64,000 nt of DNA from UBA1731 sp963653155 (GCA_963653155.1 CAVJWR010000001.1:56771-120770); one strand, 5' to 3'. Shown: positions 32,883 to 41,839, counted from the stretch's first letter. Program-made: numbers and translations. Notes: generated from the letters alone by a model not told the origin.

Positions 32883-33101
32883 TTATTCCACCTCTATCGC
32901 GGAAGCCTCATCCTTGCGGATGGACAGCTCATAGCCGCGAACCGTAAGCTCGATAGGGTCGCCCAGCGGCGCAATCTTGCGAATCGACACCTCCGTACCC
33001 TTCGTAAGGCCCATATCCATGACACGGCGCTTCACCTGGCCGCTGCCGCTTATCCGAACTATCTTGACGGTATCTCCAACCTTCACTTCTCTCAATGTCA
33101 T
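32883..33101 (-). CDS. feoA: FeoA-domain protein
   Basis: 72 aa. SH3-like FeoA fold: M-T-L-R-E-V-K-V-G-D, R-R-V-M-D-M-G-L-T-K-G, V-S-I-R-K-I-A-P-L-G-D-P-I-E-L, and R-G-Y-E-L-S-I-R-K-D-E-A. FeoA regulates or assembles with FeoB in Fe(II) uptake. AAGGAG precedes ATG 33101; feoB begins 15 bp downstream. Confidence 0.93.
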   Translation of the reverse strand: MTLREVKVGDTVKIVRISGSGQVKRRVMDMGLTKGTEVSIRKIAPLGDPIELTVRGYELSIRKDEASAIEVE

Positions 33102-33127
33102 TTTTGAGTCTCCTTTAAAAAGATGCC

Positions 33128-33337
33128 TCAGACAAGAATCCTCTTCGCCAGATCCCTATCTACCGCCACGCGGCTTCCCATCACCCCTATGATGAGGTTT
33201 CCATCCATCTCGGACACAATCTCAACCTCCGCTCCTACAGCGAACCCAAGCGACCCAAGATGCTTGCGCACGGAATCATCGCCGGTCACGCATTTTATCC
33301 TACAGCGACGCCCAACTCCAATAAATGTAAGTGGCAT
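33128..33337 (-). CDS. Second FeoA-domain protein
   Basis: 69 aa from ATG 33337 (GGAG upstream), beginning M-P-L-T-F-I-G-V-G. FeoA core: V-R-K-H-L-G-S-L-G-F-A-V-G-A-E-V-E-I-V-S, G-N-L-I-I-G-V, and S-R-V-A-V-D. This matches the second FeoA type paired with FeoB in many anaerobes. An upstream GTG at 33364 is less likely. First gene of the feo operon. Confidence 0.9.
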   Translation of the reverse strand: MPLTFIGVGRRCRIKCVTGDDSVRKHLGSLGFAVGAEVEIVSEMDGNLIIGVMGSRVAVDRDLAKRILV

Positions 33338-33387
33338 AGTGGATGCTCCATTCTTTCGTGTCACTAATTAGCCTTAACGAAGTTCGT

Positions 33388-33416
33388 ACTATACCATACC
33401 GAATTTTCGGTGTCAA
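33388..33416 (-). promoter_or_regulatory. Promoter of the feo operon
   Basis: On the minus strand: consensus TTGACA (33411-33416), 17-bp spacer, TATAGT (33388-33393). The spacer holds the inverted repeat ACCGAA-AA-TTCGGT, a possible metalloregulator site. No match to a Fur or DtxR box can be asserted. Confidence 0.75.
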
Positions 33417-33510
33417 CGGGAAAATTAGTCCCGTAAAACTTGCGGGGTGCGGAAAACGCGTGGATTGATGCAATCGGCATCCATAGGGCCGACATTGGGA
33501 CTCCGCCACA

Positions 33511-33562
33511 CGACGGCGAGGCGCCGTCGCCACGTTTTCAGCGGCGGCGCTAATGCGCCGCC
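33511..33562. repeat. Two GC-rich palindromes
   Basis: CGACGGCG-AGG-CGCCGTCG (33511-33529) and GGCGGCGC-TAAT-GCGCCGCC (33543-33562). The second begins next to the stop of the gene at 33564 and may terminate it. They resemble the modules at 4125 and 7303. The rest of 33417-33563 holds no gene. Confidence 0.6.
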
Positions 33563-33563
33563 G

Positions 33564-34118
33564 TCAAGCCCTCAGGAGAAGCGTAAGCGAACCGATCGCC
33601 TTGCCTGTAAGCGGACGCTTCAGCGGCACGGTCACGACCGTCTCCTCGCCGTCCGCCGGGAGACCGGCCACGTCGACGACTCCCTGCGCAATGACCTTCG
33701 GCGTGTCCTTCTCGCCGATCATCTGCGCAAAGGCGTCGAGCGGCGCGGACGCGACATCGGCGTAGCCGACCATCGCCTTCTCCATGAAGTCCGCCCCCAT
33801 CTTGAACGCATACTTGGCCGTTAGCCGCAGGAACCGACGCGCCTTTTGGACGGACACCGGCTCCGTGATCGTCACCGCAAGCCCGCAGTGCCCCTCCACA
33901 TCTTCGCGGAAAAGAACACGCTTCGTCCATTCCTCGGCCGTGAAGTCGGCCAACCCTTTCCTGAATACCATCTCGCGCGCGGACGACTTGCGCGCAATGC
34001 CCGCACGCGGCCATACGAGATCGACCACGCCCACGTTTCGGCTCTTCAGCAGACGTTTTTCGGGAACACCCGTCAGTTCGGCTTTCACCAAGAGAAGTTC
34101 GATGGTTTTCTTTTTCAT
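33564..34118 (-). CDS. Unknown 184-aa protein, leaderless
   Basis: No family recognised. Soluble, basic protein with no signal peptide: M-K-K-K-T-I-E-L-L-L-V-K-A, then R-N-V-G-V-V-D-L-V-W-P-R-A-G-I, and a beta-rich C-terminus. TATAAT lies only 6 nt upstream of the ATG, so transcription would begin at the start codon. It is flanked by the feo promoter and the RhuM-like gene with no operon links. G+C-rich and well-formed codons support a real gene. Confidence 0.55.
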   Translation of the reverse strand: MKKKTIELLLVKAELTGVPEKRLLKSRNVGVVDLVWPRAGIARKSSAREMVFRKGLADFTAEEWTKRVLFREDVEGHCGLAVTITEPVSVQKARRFLRLTAKYAFKMGADFMEKAMVGYADVASAPLDAFAQMIGEKDTPKVIAQGVVDVAGLPADGEETVVTVPLKRPLTGKAIGSLTLLLRA

Positions 34119-34124
34119 GGCAAG

Positions 34125-34130
34125 ATTATA
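34125..34130 (-). promoter_or_regulatory. -10 box giving a leaderless transcript
   Basis: TATAAT on the minus strand, then CTTGCC and ATG 34118. The expected +1 coincides with the A of ATG. Confidence 0.6.
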
Positions 34131-34215
34131 TCATTTTCACCGAAAGACGCACGTTAGTTTCCTTTTCCACTCTTCTCATGCTCATGCCATTTCGTCTTTG
34201 AAAATGACAACTTCC

Positions 34216-35088
34216 TTACACCCGCGCCTTCAACCCAGAGATCTCGCCCACGTCAAGTTTCGTGAACGCGAAGCATTTCTTTCCAAGATCTTTCAATGAC
34301 GCCCCAATCAGGTAAATCTCCTTGTCGTCAAGGATGAGAAAACGATCATGAAATGCCGCACTTGTACGCACCGAGAGTCCGCCATACTGCGCGTTGAATT
34401 TCGCCACATCGCTGACTGCGAGCTTACATCCTTGCTCAGACGAGACAATTTCAACAATAACCCCTTTATGCTTTTTTGCCAGCATGTCAAGCGTTCCGGT
34501 CCCAACCCAACTGTCAATCAACAGAATCGATTTCCTCGCCCGCGCAATCAGCTTCTCCACCAGAGAACAGGCATCCCATAACTGCCCTTCATAAAATACT
34601 CCCTGCAACGGAGGTTCCTTCGTTTGGACGAAGAAATCAATCTTGTCTTCAAGAGAAGAGAGCCGTGCTTCGTGTCCGGAAAAGCGACGGTCTATTTTGT
34701 CTTCCAATTGGTTCAGCCTCTGATTGACGGCATATCCCTTCAGAAGATACTCTCGAAGAATCCCCGTCGCCCATTGTCTGAATTGCGTTCCTCGTAATGA
34801 CTTTACACGATAGCCAACCGAGATAATGACGTCCAGATTGTAGAAATCAACCTGATACACCTTGCCGTCAGAGGCAGTTTGTGCAAATTTTGCACAAACT
34901 GCCCTAGGCTCCAATTCACCTTCTTTAAAGGCATTTCGAATATGCTTTGCGATAACTGAGCGTTCTCGTCCAAATAATTCAGCCATCTGTTGCTGATTCA
35001 GCCAAACGGTTTCGCCATCAAGCCAAACGTTCAGCCGAATTGTCTCGTTCGGCTGATATACCACAATCTGATTCGTCTCATTTGTCAT
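34216..35088 (-). CDS. RhuM-family protein with C-terminal PLD-like domain
   Basis: 290 aa. N-terminal RhuM/virulence-type region (about 1-125): L-N-V-W-L-D-G-E-T-V-W-L-N-Q-Q-Q-M-A-E-L-F, R-S-V-I-A-K-H-I-R-N, and F-Y-N-L-D-V-I-I-S-V-G-Y-R-V-K-S. A short coiled linker follows (E-D-K-I-D-R-R-F). Residues about 165-285 resemble a phospholipase D/nuclease-like domain (I-L-L-I-D-S-W-V, F-H-D-R-F-L-I-L-D-D, with H-x-R rather than H-x-K). RhuM proteins are patchily distributed and often linked to mobile DNA or defence. ATG 35088 is likelier than 35106 (GGGAG upstream). Function unknown. Confidence 0.75.
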   Translation of the reverse strand: MTNETNQIVVYQPNETIRLNVWLDGETVWLNQQQMAELFGRERSVIAKHIRNAFKEGELEPRAVCAKFAQTASDGKVYQVDFYNLDVIISVGYRVKSLRGTQFRQWATGILREYLLKGYAVNQRLNQLEDKIDRRFSGHEARLSSLEDKIDFFVQTKEPPLQGVFYEGQLWDACSLVEKLIARARKSILLIDSWVGTGTLDMLAKKHKGVIVEIVSSEQGCKLAVSDVAKFNAQYGGLSVRTSAAFHDRFLILDDKEIYLIGASLKDLGKKCFAFTKLDVGEISGLKARV

Positions 35089-35267
35089 GGGCTTTCTTTC
35101 TCCCATCCCGATTTCATGAGGTTATACAGTTTTTCCGTTTGATCTAGTCTGCGTTCTCCGACCGATAAGTTCCAACCAAGACACATGAAAATTGCATCTG
35201 ACATAATGGCCATGCGCATTTTCACCGAATCCATATGTACCACACATGTCGTAGGTCTTGAAGAAGC

Positions 35268-36101
35268 TCATCGCGCCGCATTTCCGGCTTCGGCGGCAGG
35301 ACGCCCCCGCGTCGTCGGCACGAACGTCGCGACAATCGGCGCATGGTCGGACGTCACGCGGTCTTCGACGACATGCGCATCCGTGACAGTGAAGGTTGCC
35401 GAATGGGCCCGGTCACAGGCGATGTAGTCGATGCAGAACATCGACATGTCGAGCGGCCGTCCGTCCGGGCCGTTGAGCGGGTGCCCATGGAAAGTCTGAC
35501 ACTTCGTCTCAGACTTGACCGTCATGAACTCGCTCAGCGACGTCAGCACGTCCGAATCGGGCGTCGCGTTCCAGTCACCCGTAAAGAATACCGGCTTTCC
35601 ATACTTCGCAAAGGCGCTGCGGATCAGCGGCACGGACGCCGCGCGATCAGCGTCGGTATCGACGGAAAGGTGCGACGTCGCGACGACGACATTCGCAAAC
35701 TCGCAGACGAGCAGGACACGTGGCTCCTTGCCGGGCAACGGGATTTTCTCGACCGCAAGCGGCTTCTCGCGCGAAAGCATCAGGAGGCCGTACTCGCCGC
35801 CGCGATACGGGATCGCCTTCGCAAATGTCGCGTGCAGGCCCGTCAGGCGACCGAGTTCTCGCGGCTGATCGACACCGTCCACACGCGCCGTCCGCCGGTC
35901 AATCTCCTGCAGACAGGCGAAATCGGGATTCTCGGCCCGAATGCGCGCAGCCGTCCGCACGACATCAATCTTGCCGTCCATGCCCTCGCAGTGGCGGACG
36001 TTGAAGCTCATGATCTTCAGGCCCGCGTTTGTCGTGGGCTCCGCCCACGCCACACCAACGGCACAACACGCCGCCGCCAACAACACATACCATCGTTTCA
36101 T
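35268..36101 (-). CDS. Secreted endonuclease/exonuclease/phosphatase-family protein
   Basis: 277 aa. Signal peptide (M-K-R-W-Y-V-L-L-A-A-A-C-C-A-V-G-V-A-W-A). EEP fold motifs: I-M-S-F-N-V-R, L-Q-E-I-D (metal Glu), S-H-L-S-V-D, T-G-D-W-N-A-T-P and S-D-H-A-P-I-V-A (catalytic Asp-His). The family hydrolyses phosphodiesters of nucleic acids, sphingolipids or inositol lipids; an exported enzyme points to host or environmental substrates. The ATG at 36101 is 7 nt after a TATAAT, so its mRNA is probably leaderless; the longer reading to 36149 would include the promoter. The gap 35107-35267 on the other side holds nothing recognised. Confidence 0.85.
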   Translation of the reverse strand: MKRWYVLLAAACCAVGVAWAEPTTNAGLKIMSFNVRHCEGMDGKIDVVRTAARIRAENPDFACLQEIDRRTARVDGVDQPRELGRLTGLHATFAKAIPYRGGEYGLLMLSREKPLAVEKIPLPGKEPRVLLVCEFANVVVATSHLSVDTDADRAASVPLIRSAFAKYGKPVFFTGDWNATPDSDVLTSLSEFMTVKSETKCQTFHGHPLNGPDGRPLDMSMFCIDYIACDRAHSATFTVTDAHVVEDRVTSDHAPIVATFVPTTRGRPAAEAGNAAR

Positions 36102-36108
36102 GCCATGA

Positions 36109-36114
36109 ATTATA
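36109..36114 (-). promoter_or_regulatory. -10 box giving a leaderless transcript
   Basis: TATAAT on the minus strand, 7 nt before ATG 36101. Expected +1 is at or next to the start codon. Confidence 0.55.
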
Positions 36115-36207
36115 CCGAATCGTGCCCATCTCAGCAACCGCCCATCCACGGGAATGTGTCCATGCGGTCCAGCACCTTTAGATATCCAATTGCATCTTTT
36201 GAATCGT

Positions 36208-36465
36208 CTAATCGAGAATTTTAATGACCGCCATAATCAACAACCAGACTATTGGCGTCGCAAGCAGCAATAGATTAAATGTCAATGCGACCATATATCT
36301 AAAGTAGCAACCCCGTCCCGCACGCTTAATGTCTTGAATAGTCCTAATATCCATCCCATTTGTCTTTTGCCTAATCTCGACAAATATGCGGCGTATGGTT
36401 TTAGAAACAAACATAGCCCCACTCCAGCAAAAGATCCAAACCATAAACCATATTATCCAATTCAT
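36208..36465 (-). CDS. Small membrane protein, unknown
   Basis: 85 aa. Two hydrophobic helices: I-I-W-F-M-V-W-I-F-C-W-S-G-A-M-F-V near 3-20 and A-L-T-F-N-L-L-L-L-A-T-P-I-V-W-L-L-I near 60-80. They flank a basic cytoplasmic stretch (R-R-I-F-V-E-I-R-Q-K). ATG 36465 has GGAG 9 nt upstream. The longer upstream reading is antisense-like sequence over the ABC-F gene and is rejected. It follows the ABC-F gene by 43 bp. No family recognised. Confidence 0.5.
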   Translation of the reverse strand: MNWIIWFMVWIFCWSGAMFVSKTIRRIFVEIRQKTNGMDIRTIQDIKRAGRGCYFRYMVALTFNLLLLATPIVWLLIMAVIKILD

Positions 36466-36508
36466 AGCGCAGTGCTCCACAATAATGGTCAGGAAGCCGC
36501 GAGGCCGA

Positions 36509-38272
36509 TTATGATGCCCGCTCGGACAGTTCCAGCCAGCGCGTTTCGGCATCGTCAAGTTCGGCGCGGGCCTGCGGAAGCCGTTCGGCGAGCTGTGCCG
36601 CCCGTGCACCATCCTTGGAGTATATCGAAGGATCGGACAACGACGACTCGATATCGGCGATTTCCGCCTCCAGCGACGCAATCCTGTCGGGGAGTCCGTC
36701 GTATTCGCGCTGTTCCCTGTATGAAAGCTTGCGCCGCACCGTCTCCACGACTTTAACTGGCTCCACTACATCAACATCCGCTGCAACAGGCTTTTCGTCT
36801 TTGCCGATGCGCTTAAGCAGACGGGCCGCCTCGGCGTATCCGCCAGCGCACACGCGCACCTCCCCATCGCCGGAAAGGACATATGTGGAAGTCACTACGT
36901 TGTCGAGAAATTCACGGTCGTGCGAGACCACAAGCAACGTTCCGCGATAGTTCAGGAGCTGTTCCTCAAGCAGTTCAAGGGTCTCCACATCAAGGTCGTT
37001 CGTAGGCTCATCCATCACAAGCAGATTCGATGGTTTCAGGAACAGCCTCGCAAGCAACAGGCGAGCCCGCTCTCCGCCGGAAAGGGCCTTTACGGGAGTT
37101 CTACAGCGATCAGGCGTGAAGAGGAAATCCGCAAGATACGCATAGGCATGCTTCGTCACGCCGCCGACCGTCACCACATCGCAATCGGCCGCGACCGCCT
37201 CCTTCACGGATACCTCCGGATCAAGCTGCGAGCGCAACTGGTCGAAGAACGCCATCTCAACGCGAGTGCCCAACGTCACCGAACCTCCAGTAGGGGCAAG
37301 CTTCCCGGTGAGCAGCTTCAAGAGCGTAGTCTTGCCCGTGCCATTGTCGCCGACGATTCCGATTCGCTCACCCCGAAGGATATCCGAAGTGAAACCCCCT
37401 ATTATCTGATGTTCGCCATACGAAAACGAAAGGTTCTCGATCTTTACGACCCGGTCGCCCGACGCAACGGCAGTATCAAGCCTGATCGCGGCCACTCCCT
37501 GTGCGCTACGCCTGTTCGCGAACTGAAGACGCAACTGGCGCAACGCCTCCACGCGGCCCTGGTTGCGACGTCTGCGCGCCTTGACGCCCTGACGGATCCA
37601 CGCCTCCTCCTGCGCAAGTTTCTTGGCCTTCCGCTCCCAAAGCACAGCCTCATCCGCCTGCAAGTCGGCCTTGCGCTGGAGAAACGTGCGGTAGTCGCAG
37701 TTCCAACCGGAAAGCTGGCCACGATCCAGATCATATACGTACGTGGCCACATCCTTGAGGAAAGCCCTGTCGTGCGTGACGAACAGGAATGCCGTATCGG
37801 TCTGCCTGCGAATGAACGATTCCAGCCATTCGATGGAGGCGACGTCCAAATGGTTCGTCGGCTCATCCAAAAGCACAAGATCCGGCTCCTCAGCCAACGC
37901 CTGCGCAAGCAGTGCCCTGCGGCGCATTCCGCCGGAAAGCGTGTTGAACAGCGCATCGGGAGACAGTCCCATCTGCGACACGTATTTCTCAGAATGCGCA
38001 ATCTCAAGGACAGTGCCAGGCCTGTCACTCGGCACCTCCTGCTCAAGAAACGCCACCTTGAGTCCCGGCGCACGTATGATTTCGCCCGTATCAGGCTCCA
38101 GCCTACCGGCGATGACCTTGAGAAGGGTCGATTTCCCCTCGCCGTTTCGCCCTGTGACACAGGCCCTCATTCCGCTTTCGATGTTGAGGGACACGCCATC
38201 CAGTATGGCATCGCCGCCGAACGCAAGCGAAACGGAACGTAATGATATCAGATGACGTGATGACCGTGCCAT
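36509..38272 (-). CDS. uup: ABC-F family ATPase (Uup-like)
   Basis: 587 aa, soluble, with two ABC domains. Walker A G-R-N-G-E-G-K-S-T (41-49), signature L-S-G-G-M-R-R-R, Walker B V-L-L-D-E-P-T-N-H-L-D; second set G-D-N-G-T-G-K-T-T, L-S-G-G-E-R-A-R, V-M-D-E-P-T-N-D-L-D. The linker between them is basic (K-A-R-R-R-R-N-Q-G-R). The C-terminus is a Uup-type coiled coil (Y-R-E-Q-R-E-Y-D-G-L-P-D-R-I-A-S-L-E-A-E-I). ABC-F proteins act on ribosomes. AAAGGATG precedes the ATG. Confidence 0.9.
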   Translation of the reverse strand: MARSSRHLISLRSVSLAFGGDAILDGVSLNIESGMRACVTGRNGEGKSTLLKVIAGRLEPDTGEIIRAPGLKVAFLEQEVPSDRPGTVLEIAHSEKYVSQMGLSPDALFNTLSGGMRRRALLAQALAEEPDLVLLDEPTNHLDVASIEWLESFIRRQTDTAFLFVTHDRAFLKDVATYVYDLDRGQLSGWNCDYRTFLQRKADLQADEAVLWERKAKKLAQEEAWIRQGVKARRRRNQGRVEALRQLRLQFANRRSAQGVAAIRLDTAVASGDRVVKIENLSFSYGEHQIIGGFTSDILRGERIGIVGDNGTGKTTLLKLLTGKLAPTGGSVTLGTRVEMAFFDQLRSQLDPEVSVKEAVAADCDVVTVGGVTKHAYAYLADFLFTPDRCRTPVKALSGGERARLLLARLFLKPSNLLVMDEPTNDLDVETLELLEEQLLNYRGTLLVVSHDREFLDNVVTSTYVLSGDGEVRVCAGGYAEAARLLKRIGKDEKPVAADVDVVEPVKVVETVRRKLSYREQREYDGLPDRIASLEAEIADIESSLSDPSIYSKDGARAAQLAERLPQARAELDDAETRWLELSERAS

Positions 38273-38339
38273 TCGTTTTTACATCCTTTCAATTTGCCTA
38301 CGCTTCTCAACCACCAATACCGCGAATCGCTCCACATGA

Positions 38340-39689
38340 TCACTTCAGCGAAACGACAGCCGTCCTGAAGAGCTGTCCGGAATTGACGACCCATACAAGC
38401 TTCACGTCGCCGGGCTTTAGCGAGACAGGCACGGATACCGTACGACCATTTACCGAAACGCCTATCCCATAGTCCCCCGGCATCATCGCGCCCTCAGACC
38501 ATACCTGCTGTCCATCAGGAAGCGTTGCCCAACTACGCGTATCGGCACGGCGGATCGCCGAGGCAACCGCATTTACCGCCAAGACCGCAATCTGCGCGTA
38601 TTCATTTCCAGCTGCATTGACGGCGGCCTGTGCGCCAGCCTGAACCGCAGCCCGCGTGATGTTGCGGACAATGACCCCTGGCAGCCGTTCACTGAGATCC
38701 CTCGCAGCAAGCGCACGGACATCAAGAGCCGGAGCGGCCGCAACGAGATTCGTAAGCCCCGAAATCGCGACGGCACTGGAACTATAGGCCGACTTGTCCC
38801 CATATGTGGGAATGTCTATGGACATTGCCGTGTAGATCGGCACCGGGATCTTCAGCGATTGCCGCTGGGGAACAAGCCCCTCCTCGTAGAGGACAAGCAG
38901 CTTCGCCCTGTTCTGTGCTGGAGTGGTCACTCCCTTTCCCTTGTCCGCACGGGAAGCATCCAACGCGAAGACTGGATTGTCAGGACGGCATGCCGCCGCC
39001 TTGCGGTACGACTGCCACGCCATCTCAAGATCCCCATCAGCCTCAAACAATACCCCCGTGAGCCACCACAGGACTGGGTTCTCCCACGAGTTCCGCGTGG
39101 ATGCCATCATCTCCTGAAGCGCTGCGGACTGGCCTTCACAAATATCCTCGCCGGCAGAAGCCGCCTTTGCGTCGTCCGTCGCCGCCGTCTTCTTTAGGTC
39201 TTCACCGTAAGTCTTGGCAAGGCTATCCTGAATGTATACCGAAAGCCGCGCATCAACAAGGGCATCCTCGCGTTTGCCATTCATCAGTTCGGCAAGAATG
39301 CCGTAAGTGAGCGCAAGGTTTATCTCATACGGAGCAAGATAGTACTCACGGGTGCGGTCATCCGTCACGGTAGACGCAAGCACCGTATTGCCCACGTCGC
39401 CAAGCTTGATGGCCGGTTCCTTTTCTTTGCGATCTACAGCCGAGTCAACCGCCGCCCTAAACCAGAACTCCGCCTTTGTGGAATCGCCGGAGAGTAGCGC
39501 AAGGCGCCCCGCCTCGACCTTTCCGAGATTCTTTGTGTAGACGGAATTTGTCGCGACATTCTCGCCCCAGTGCACAGCCGCAGCAGGAGTGCCGGCGAGA
39601 ACCGACTCCCTCGCCATGCGCACATTCTCATCCACCGAAACGCATCCGGCGAGTGTCGCCAAAAGAAAGACATTGAGGACTAAACGCAT
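38340..39689 (-). CDS. COG3014-like envelope lipoprotein
   Basis: 449 aa. Lipoprotein signal L-L-A-T-L-A-G-C (Cys at 16). A helical, TPR-like middle (A-G-R-L-A-L-L-S-G-D...Y-Y-L-A-P-Y-E-I-N-L-A-L) is followed by a beta-rich C-terminus. It resembles the uncharacterised COG3014 family that neighbours LpoB and YcfL homologues elsewhere. ATG 39689 overlaps the stop of the LpoB-like gene (TGATG). Probably an outer-membrane lipoprotein assisting peptidoglycan synthesis regulators; that is inference from context. Confidence 0.65.
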   Translation of the reverse strand: MRLVLNVFLLATLAGCVSVDENVRMARESVLAGTPAAAVHWGENVATNSVYTKNLGKVEAGRLALLSGDSTKAEFWFRAAVDSAVDRKEKEPAIKLGDVGNTVLASTVTDDRTREYYLAPYEINLALTYGILAELMNGKREDALVDARLSVYIQDSLAKTYGEDLKKTAATDDAKAASAGEDICEGQSAALQEMMASTRNSWENPVLWWLTGVLFEADGDLEMAWQSYRKAAACRPDNPVFALDASRADKGKGVTTPAQNRAKLLVLYEEGLVPQRQSLKIPVPIYTAMSIDIPTYGDKSAYSSSAVAISGLTNLVAAAPALDVRALAARDLSERLPGVIVRNITRAAVQAGAQAAVNAAGNEYAQIAVLAVNAVASAIRRADTRSWATLPDGQQVWSEGAMMPGDYGIGVSVNGRTVSVPVSLKPGDVKLVWVVNSGQLFRTAVVSLK

Positions 39690-40663
39690 CACTCGCGTTC
39701 GACCTTGATCGTAGAGGCCCCGCCTCCAACATCACGCCATTTCGATGTGTCGATGTTGACCTTGACGTTGCGCTCTGCCGCCGCCTGCGCATATCTGCGG
39801 GCGAGGTCGGCACGAAGGGCCTCCACCGTTCCCCATTTCTTCATGCCTTCGTCGGACATCTCCAAGGCAATGTCGAGATTCATCCCGGACTGTATGTTTA
39901 CCGTAGCCTCGTACGGCTCCATCCATGTGCGAAGGATGCGCAGTTTATGCAGTCCCGGCGTCGCCGAGAAGTCTCCCGGCGCAGAGCCTATCACCACGCC
40001 ATCCAACTCAACGGAAGCGCCGCCGACCACTCTGCGGAGTTCCTGTAGCTGCTCGCCCGTTGTGCCTTTCGTCTGGGATTCGAGTTCAGTGATTGTGCGA
40101 TCTATCGATGTCTGCACATGGAACGTCACGCGGGCGGCATCTGTCGCCGCAGAATTCCGCCACCTCGCCGCCTTGGTCGCAACGGCGACAGTCATGTCGG
40201 ACTCCCACTGATCAAGGAGCGTGTCGTAGTATTCCGTAGCGTCAGGGTCGGCATCAAGGACAGGGAGCCTCTGCGTCCAGGTGGGCATGCCATCAACGGA
40301 GACGCCATTGGAGTCCATCACCTTGAATGCCATCCTCAGCGAAAATACGGTATTCAGCCGTCCGTTCACGTTGCGTCGCGTCGCGCCCGCCCGCAGGATC
40401 GTGGCCACGGCGGCATAGTCGCAGCCGACTGCCTTGGCTATGTTCGGTGAGGACTTGAATGCATCCGTCGCGAGCGTAGAATCCACGATCTGAAATCCCT
40501 CGACTTCCGCAAAGGCGGCGGCAATGCGTTCCCGAATGCCGTCCGTCTGTGCATCAAGCGCCGGAACACCACTTTTGTTCTGCACGAACACGGCGATCTT
40601 CTTGTCTGCCCCGAAGCCACACATGGTGGCGACAGACATCAGCATAATCATGAACCTCTTCAT
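39689..40663 (-). CDS. LpoB-like periplasmic protein with PEGA domain
   Basis: 324 aa. Signal peptide (M-K-R-F-M-I-M-L-M-S-V-A-T-M-C-G-F-G-A). Residues 20-130 resemble the LpoB/TolB-N-type fold (I-A-V-F-V-Q-N-K-S-G, then A-V-G-C-D-Y-A-A-V-A-T-I). Residues about 205-265 are a PEGA-like repeat (G-G-A-S-V-E-L-D-G-V-V-I-G-S-A-P-G-D). No lipobox, unlike E. coli LpoB. AGGGAGG precedes ATG. It lies between the YcfL-like and COG3014-like genes, an arrangement seen in other Gram-negatives. Confidence 0.65.
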   Translation of the reverse strand: MKRFMIMLMSVATMCGFGADKKIAVFVQNKSGVPALDAQTDGIRERIAAAFAEVEGFQIVDSTLATDAFKSSPNIAKAVGCDYAAVATILRAGATRRNVNGRLNTVFSLRMAFKVMDSNGVSVDGMPTWTQRLPVLDADPDATEYYDTLLDQWESDMTVAVATKAARWRNSAATDAARVTFHVQTSIDRTITELESQTKGTTGEQLQELRRVVGGASVELDGVVIGSAPGDFSATPGLHKLRILRTWMEPYEATVNIQSGMNLDIALEMSDEGMKKWGTVEALRADLARRYAQAAAERNVKVNIDTSKWRDVGGGASTIKVERE

Positions 40664-40714
40664 TTGAACCTCCCTATACCAAATTAGTCCTTGGACGGCA
40701 AAGCCGCAAATCCC

Positions 40715-41122
40715 TTATTCGACAGTTTCAATCTCGCGCACCTGCAGACGTGCCTTGACGGCACGCGAATTCGGAGCAATTCCTGTAAAGGTCTGGATGT
40801 CATTGCCATCGATGACAATGGCCCGATACGGTTTCGAGTCAGCATCGATCTCCGTGCCTTCGGCATCCATCCATACCATTCTGGCCTGGAGACGCTGGCG
40901 GCGTTTGGTGACGGACTCAAGCGTAACCGTCGCACGGCGGATGCCTTCGGACGCATCACCGTATGTCACCTTGCGAACCTTGATCCGGTTCGAAAGTCGA
41001 TATGAGTTCTCAAGCACGGAAGCCTCGCCCGACTCCGTATCGACCGTCACTCGCGTTCCACGCGTCTCCACGCATCCGATGGCAAATGCCATCATCATTG
41101 AAAGCAACATCATTTTCTTCAT
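40715..41122 (-). CDS. YcfL-like (DUF1425) lipoprotein
   Basis: 135 aa. Lipoprotein signal M-M-M-A-F-A-I-G-C. Matches DUF1425: L-S-N-R-I-K-V-R-K-V-T-Y, then L-Q-A-R-M-V-W-M-D-A-E-G-T-E-I, and I-A-P-N-S-R-A-V-K. In E. coli YcfL sits beside LpoB. AAGGAG lies about 13 nt upstream of ATG 41122. Confidence 0.75.
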   Translation of the reverse strand: MKKMMLLSMMMAFAIGCVETRGTRVTVDTESGEASVLENSYRLSNRIKVRKVTYGDASEGIRRATVTLESVTKRRQRLQARMVWMDAEGTEIDADSKPYRAIVIDGNDIQTFTGIAPNSRAVKARLQVREIETVE

Positions 41123-41152
41123 ACCGTCTGTTCTCTCCTTTTGTGTTTCAAC

Positions 41153-41839
41153 CTATTCCGTCTCAAACTCGATCTCAAGAATGTTGCCGTCCCTGACCCG
41201 TTCGGCGCCAAGATAAAACTTGGCTTCACTCGGAACGCCGCCAGTCACCAATGCCACATTCTTGTCTCGCACAAGTGTCTCTATATTCCTTCTCGCCCAA
41301 AGACGCGCCTCCGCATAGTGTCCCTTGGCGAACTCGACTGCGATGCGCCCTTTTCGCGTATCGGGATCATAATCCATCATCTGAATCTGCACAATCGGCT
41401 CATCCTTGCGGCTGAATGAGGTTGAACTCTGCGAATCAACCACCGTCTGCGGGTGCGGCTGTTCGACTTTATTTTGTTTCTGGGCCAATCTCCTTAACCG
41501 TGCCTCGCCATACGATTCGTCAGACATGTACGAAACAAACCGCCGAGGCACCCTATCCACCTCAGTTGTACGGCCAAACGCACCGACACGAAGCAAGAGC
41601 GGTGGTTGCCGCCAAGCGAAAAGCCCAGCCGAATAGCCAATCTGAATGACTACCGGATCTCCCCGAAGCCTGCATGTCGCATCAAGCTTCGGAGAAAGCC
41701 CACGACAATTCGCGAGATAGCTTTGATACTGCGTATTTCCAGGCGTAACGAGTCCACGCGAACCATATTGCTTTGGAGCGAATATGCATCCGCCGATAAG
41801 CTGACTGATCACAAAAATCTGTATTGCGCGAATCATCAT
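41153..41839 (-). CDS. Hypothetical lipoprotein
   Basis: 228 aa. Lipobox Q-L-I-G-G-C near residue 17. The C-terminal 100 residues (I-V-Q-I-Q-M-M-D-Y-D-P-D-T-R-K-G-R, L-W-A-R-R-N-I-E-T-L-V) look like a small alpha/beta domain common in LpoB-associated proteins. Start is one of tandem GTG/ATG codons at 41836-41842. Member of the envelope lipoprotein operon. Function unknown. Confidence 0.55.
   Translation of the reverse strand: MMIRAIQIFVISQLIGGCIFAPKQYGSRGLVTPGNTQYQSYLANCRGLSPKLDATCRLRGDPVVIQIGYSAGLFAWRQPPLLLRVGAFGRTTEVDRVPRRFVSYMSDESYGEARLRRLAQKQNKVEQPHPQTVVDSQSSTSFSRKDEPIVQIQMMDYDPDTRKGRIAVEFAKGHYAEARLWARRNIETLVRDKNVALVTGGVPSEAKFYLGAERVRDGNILEIEFETE

Noticed and set aside
36920..38242. 440-codon plus-strand reading
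   Set aside because: Antisense to the ABC-F gene, which has both Walker and signature motifs.
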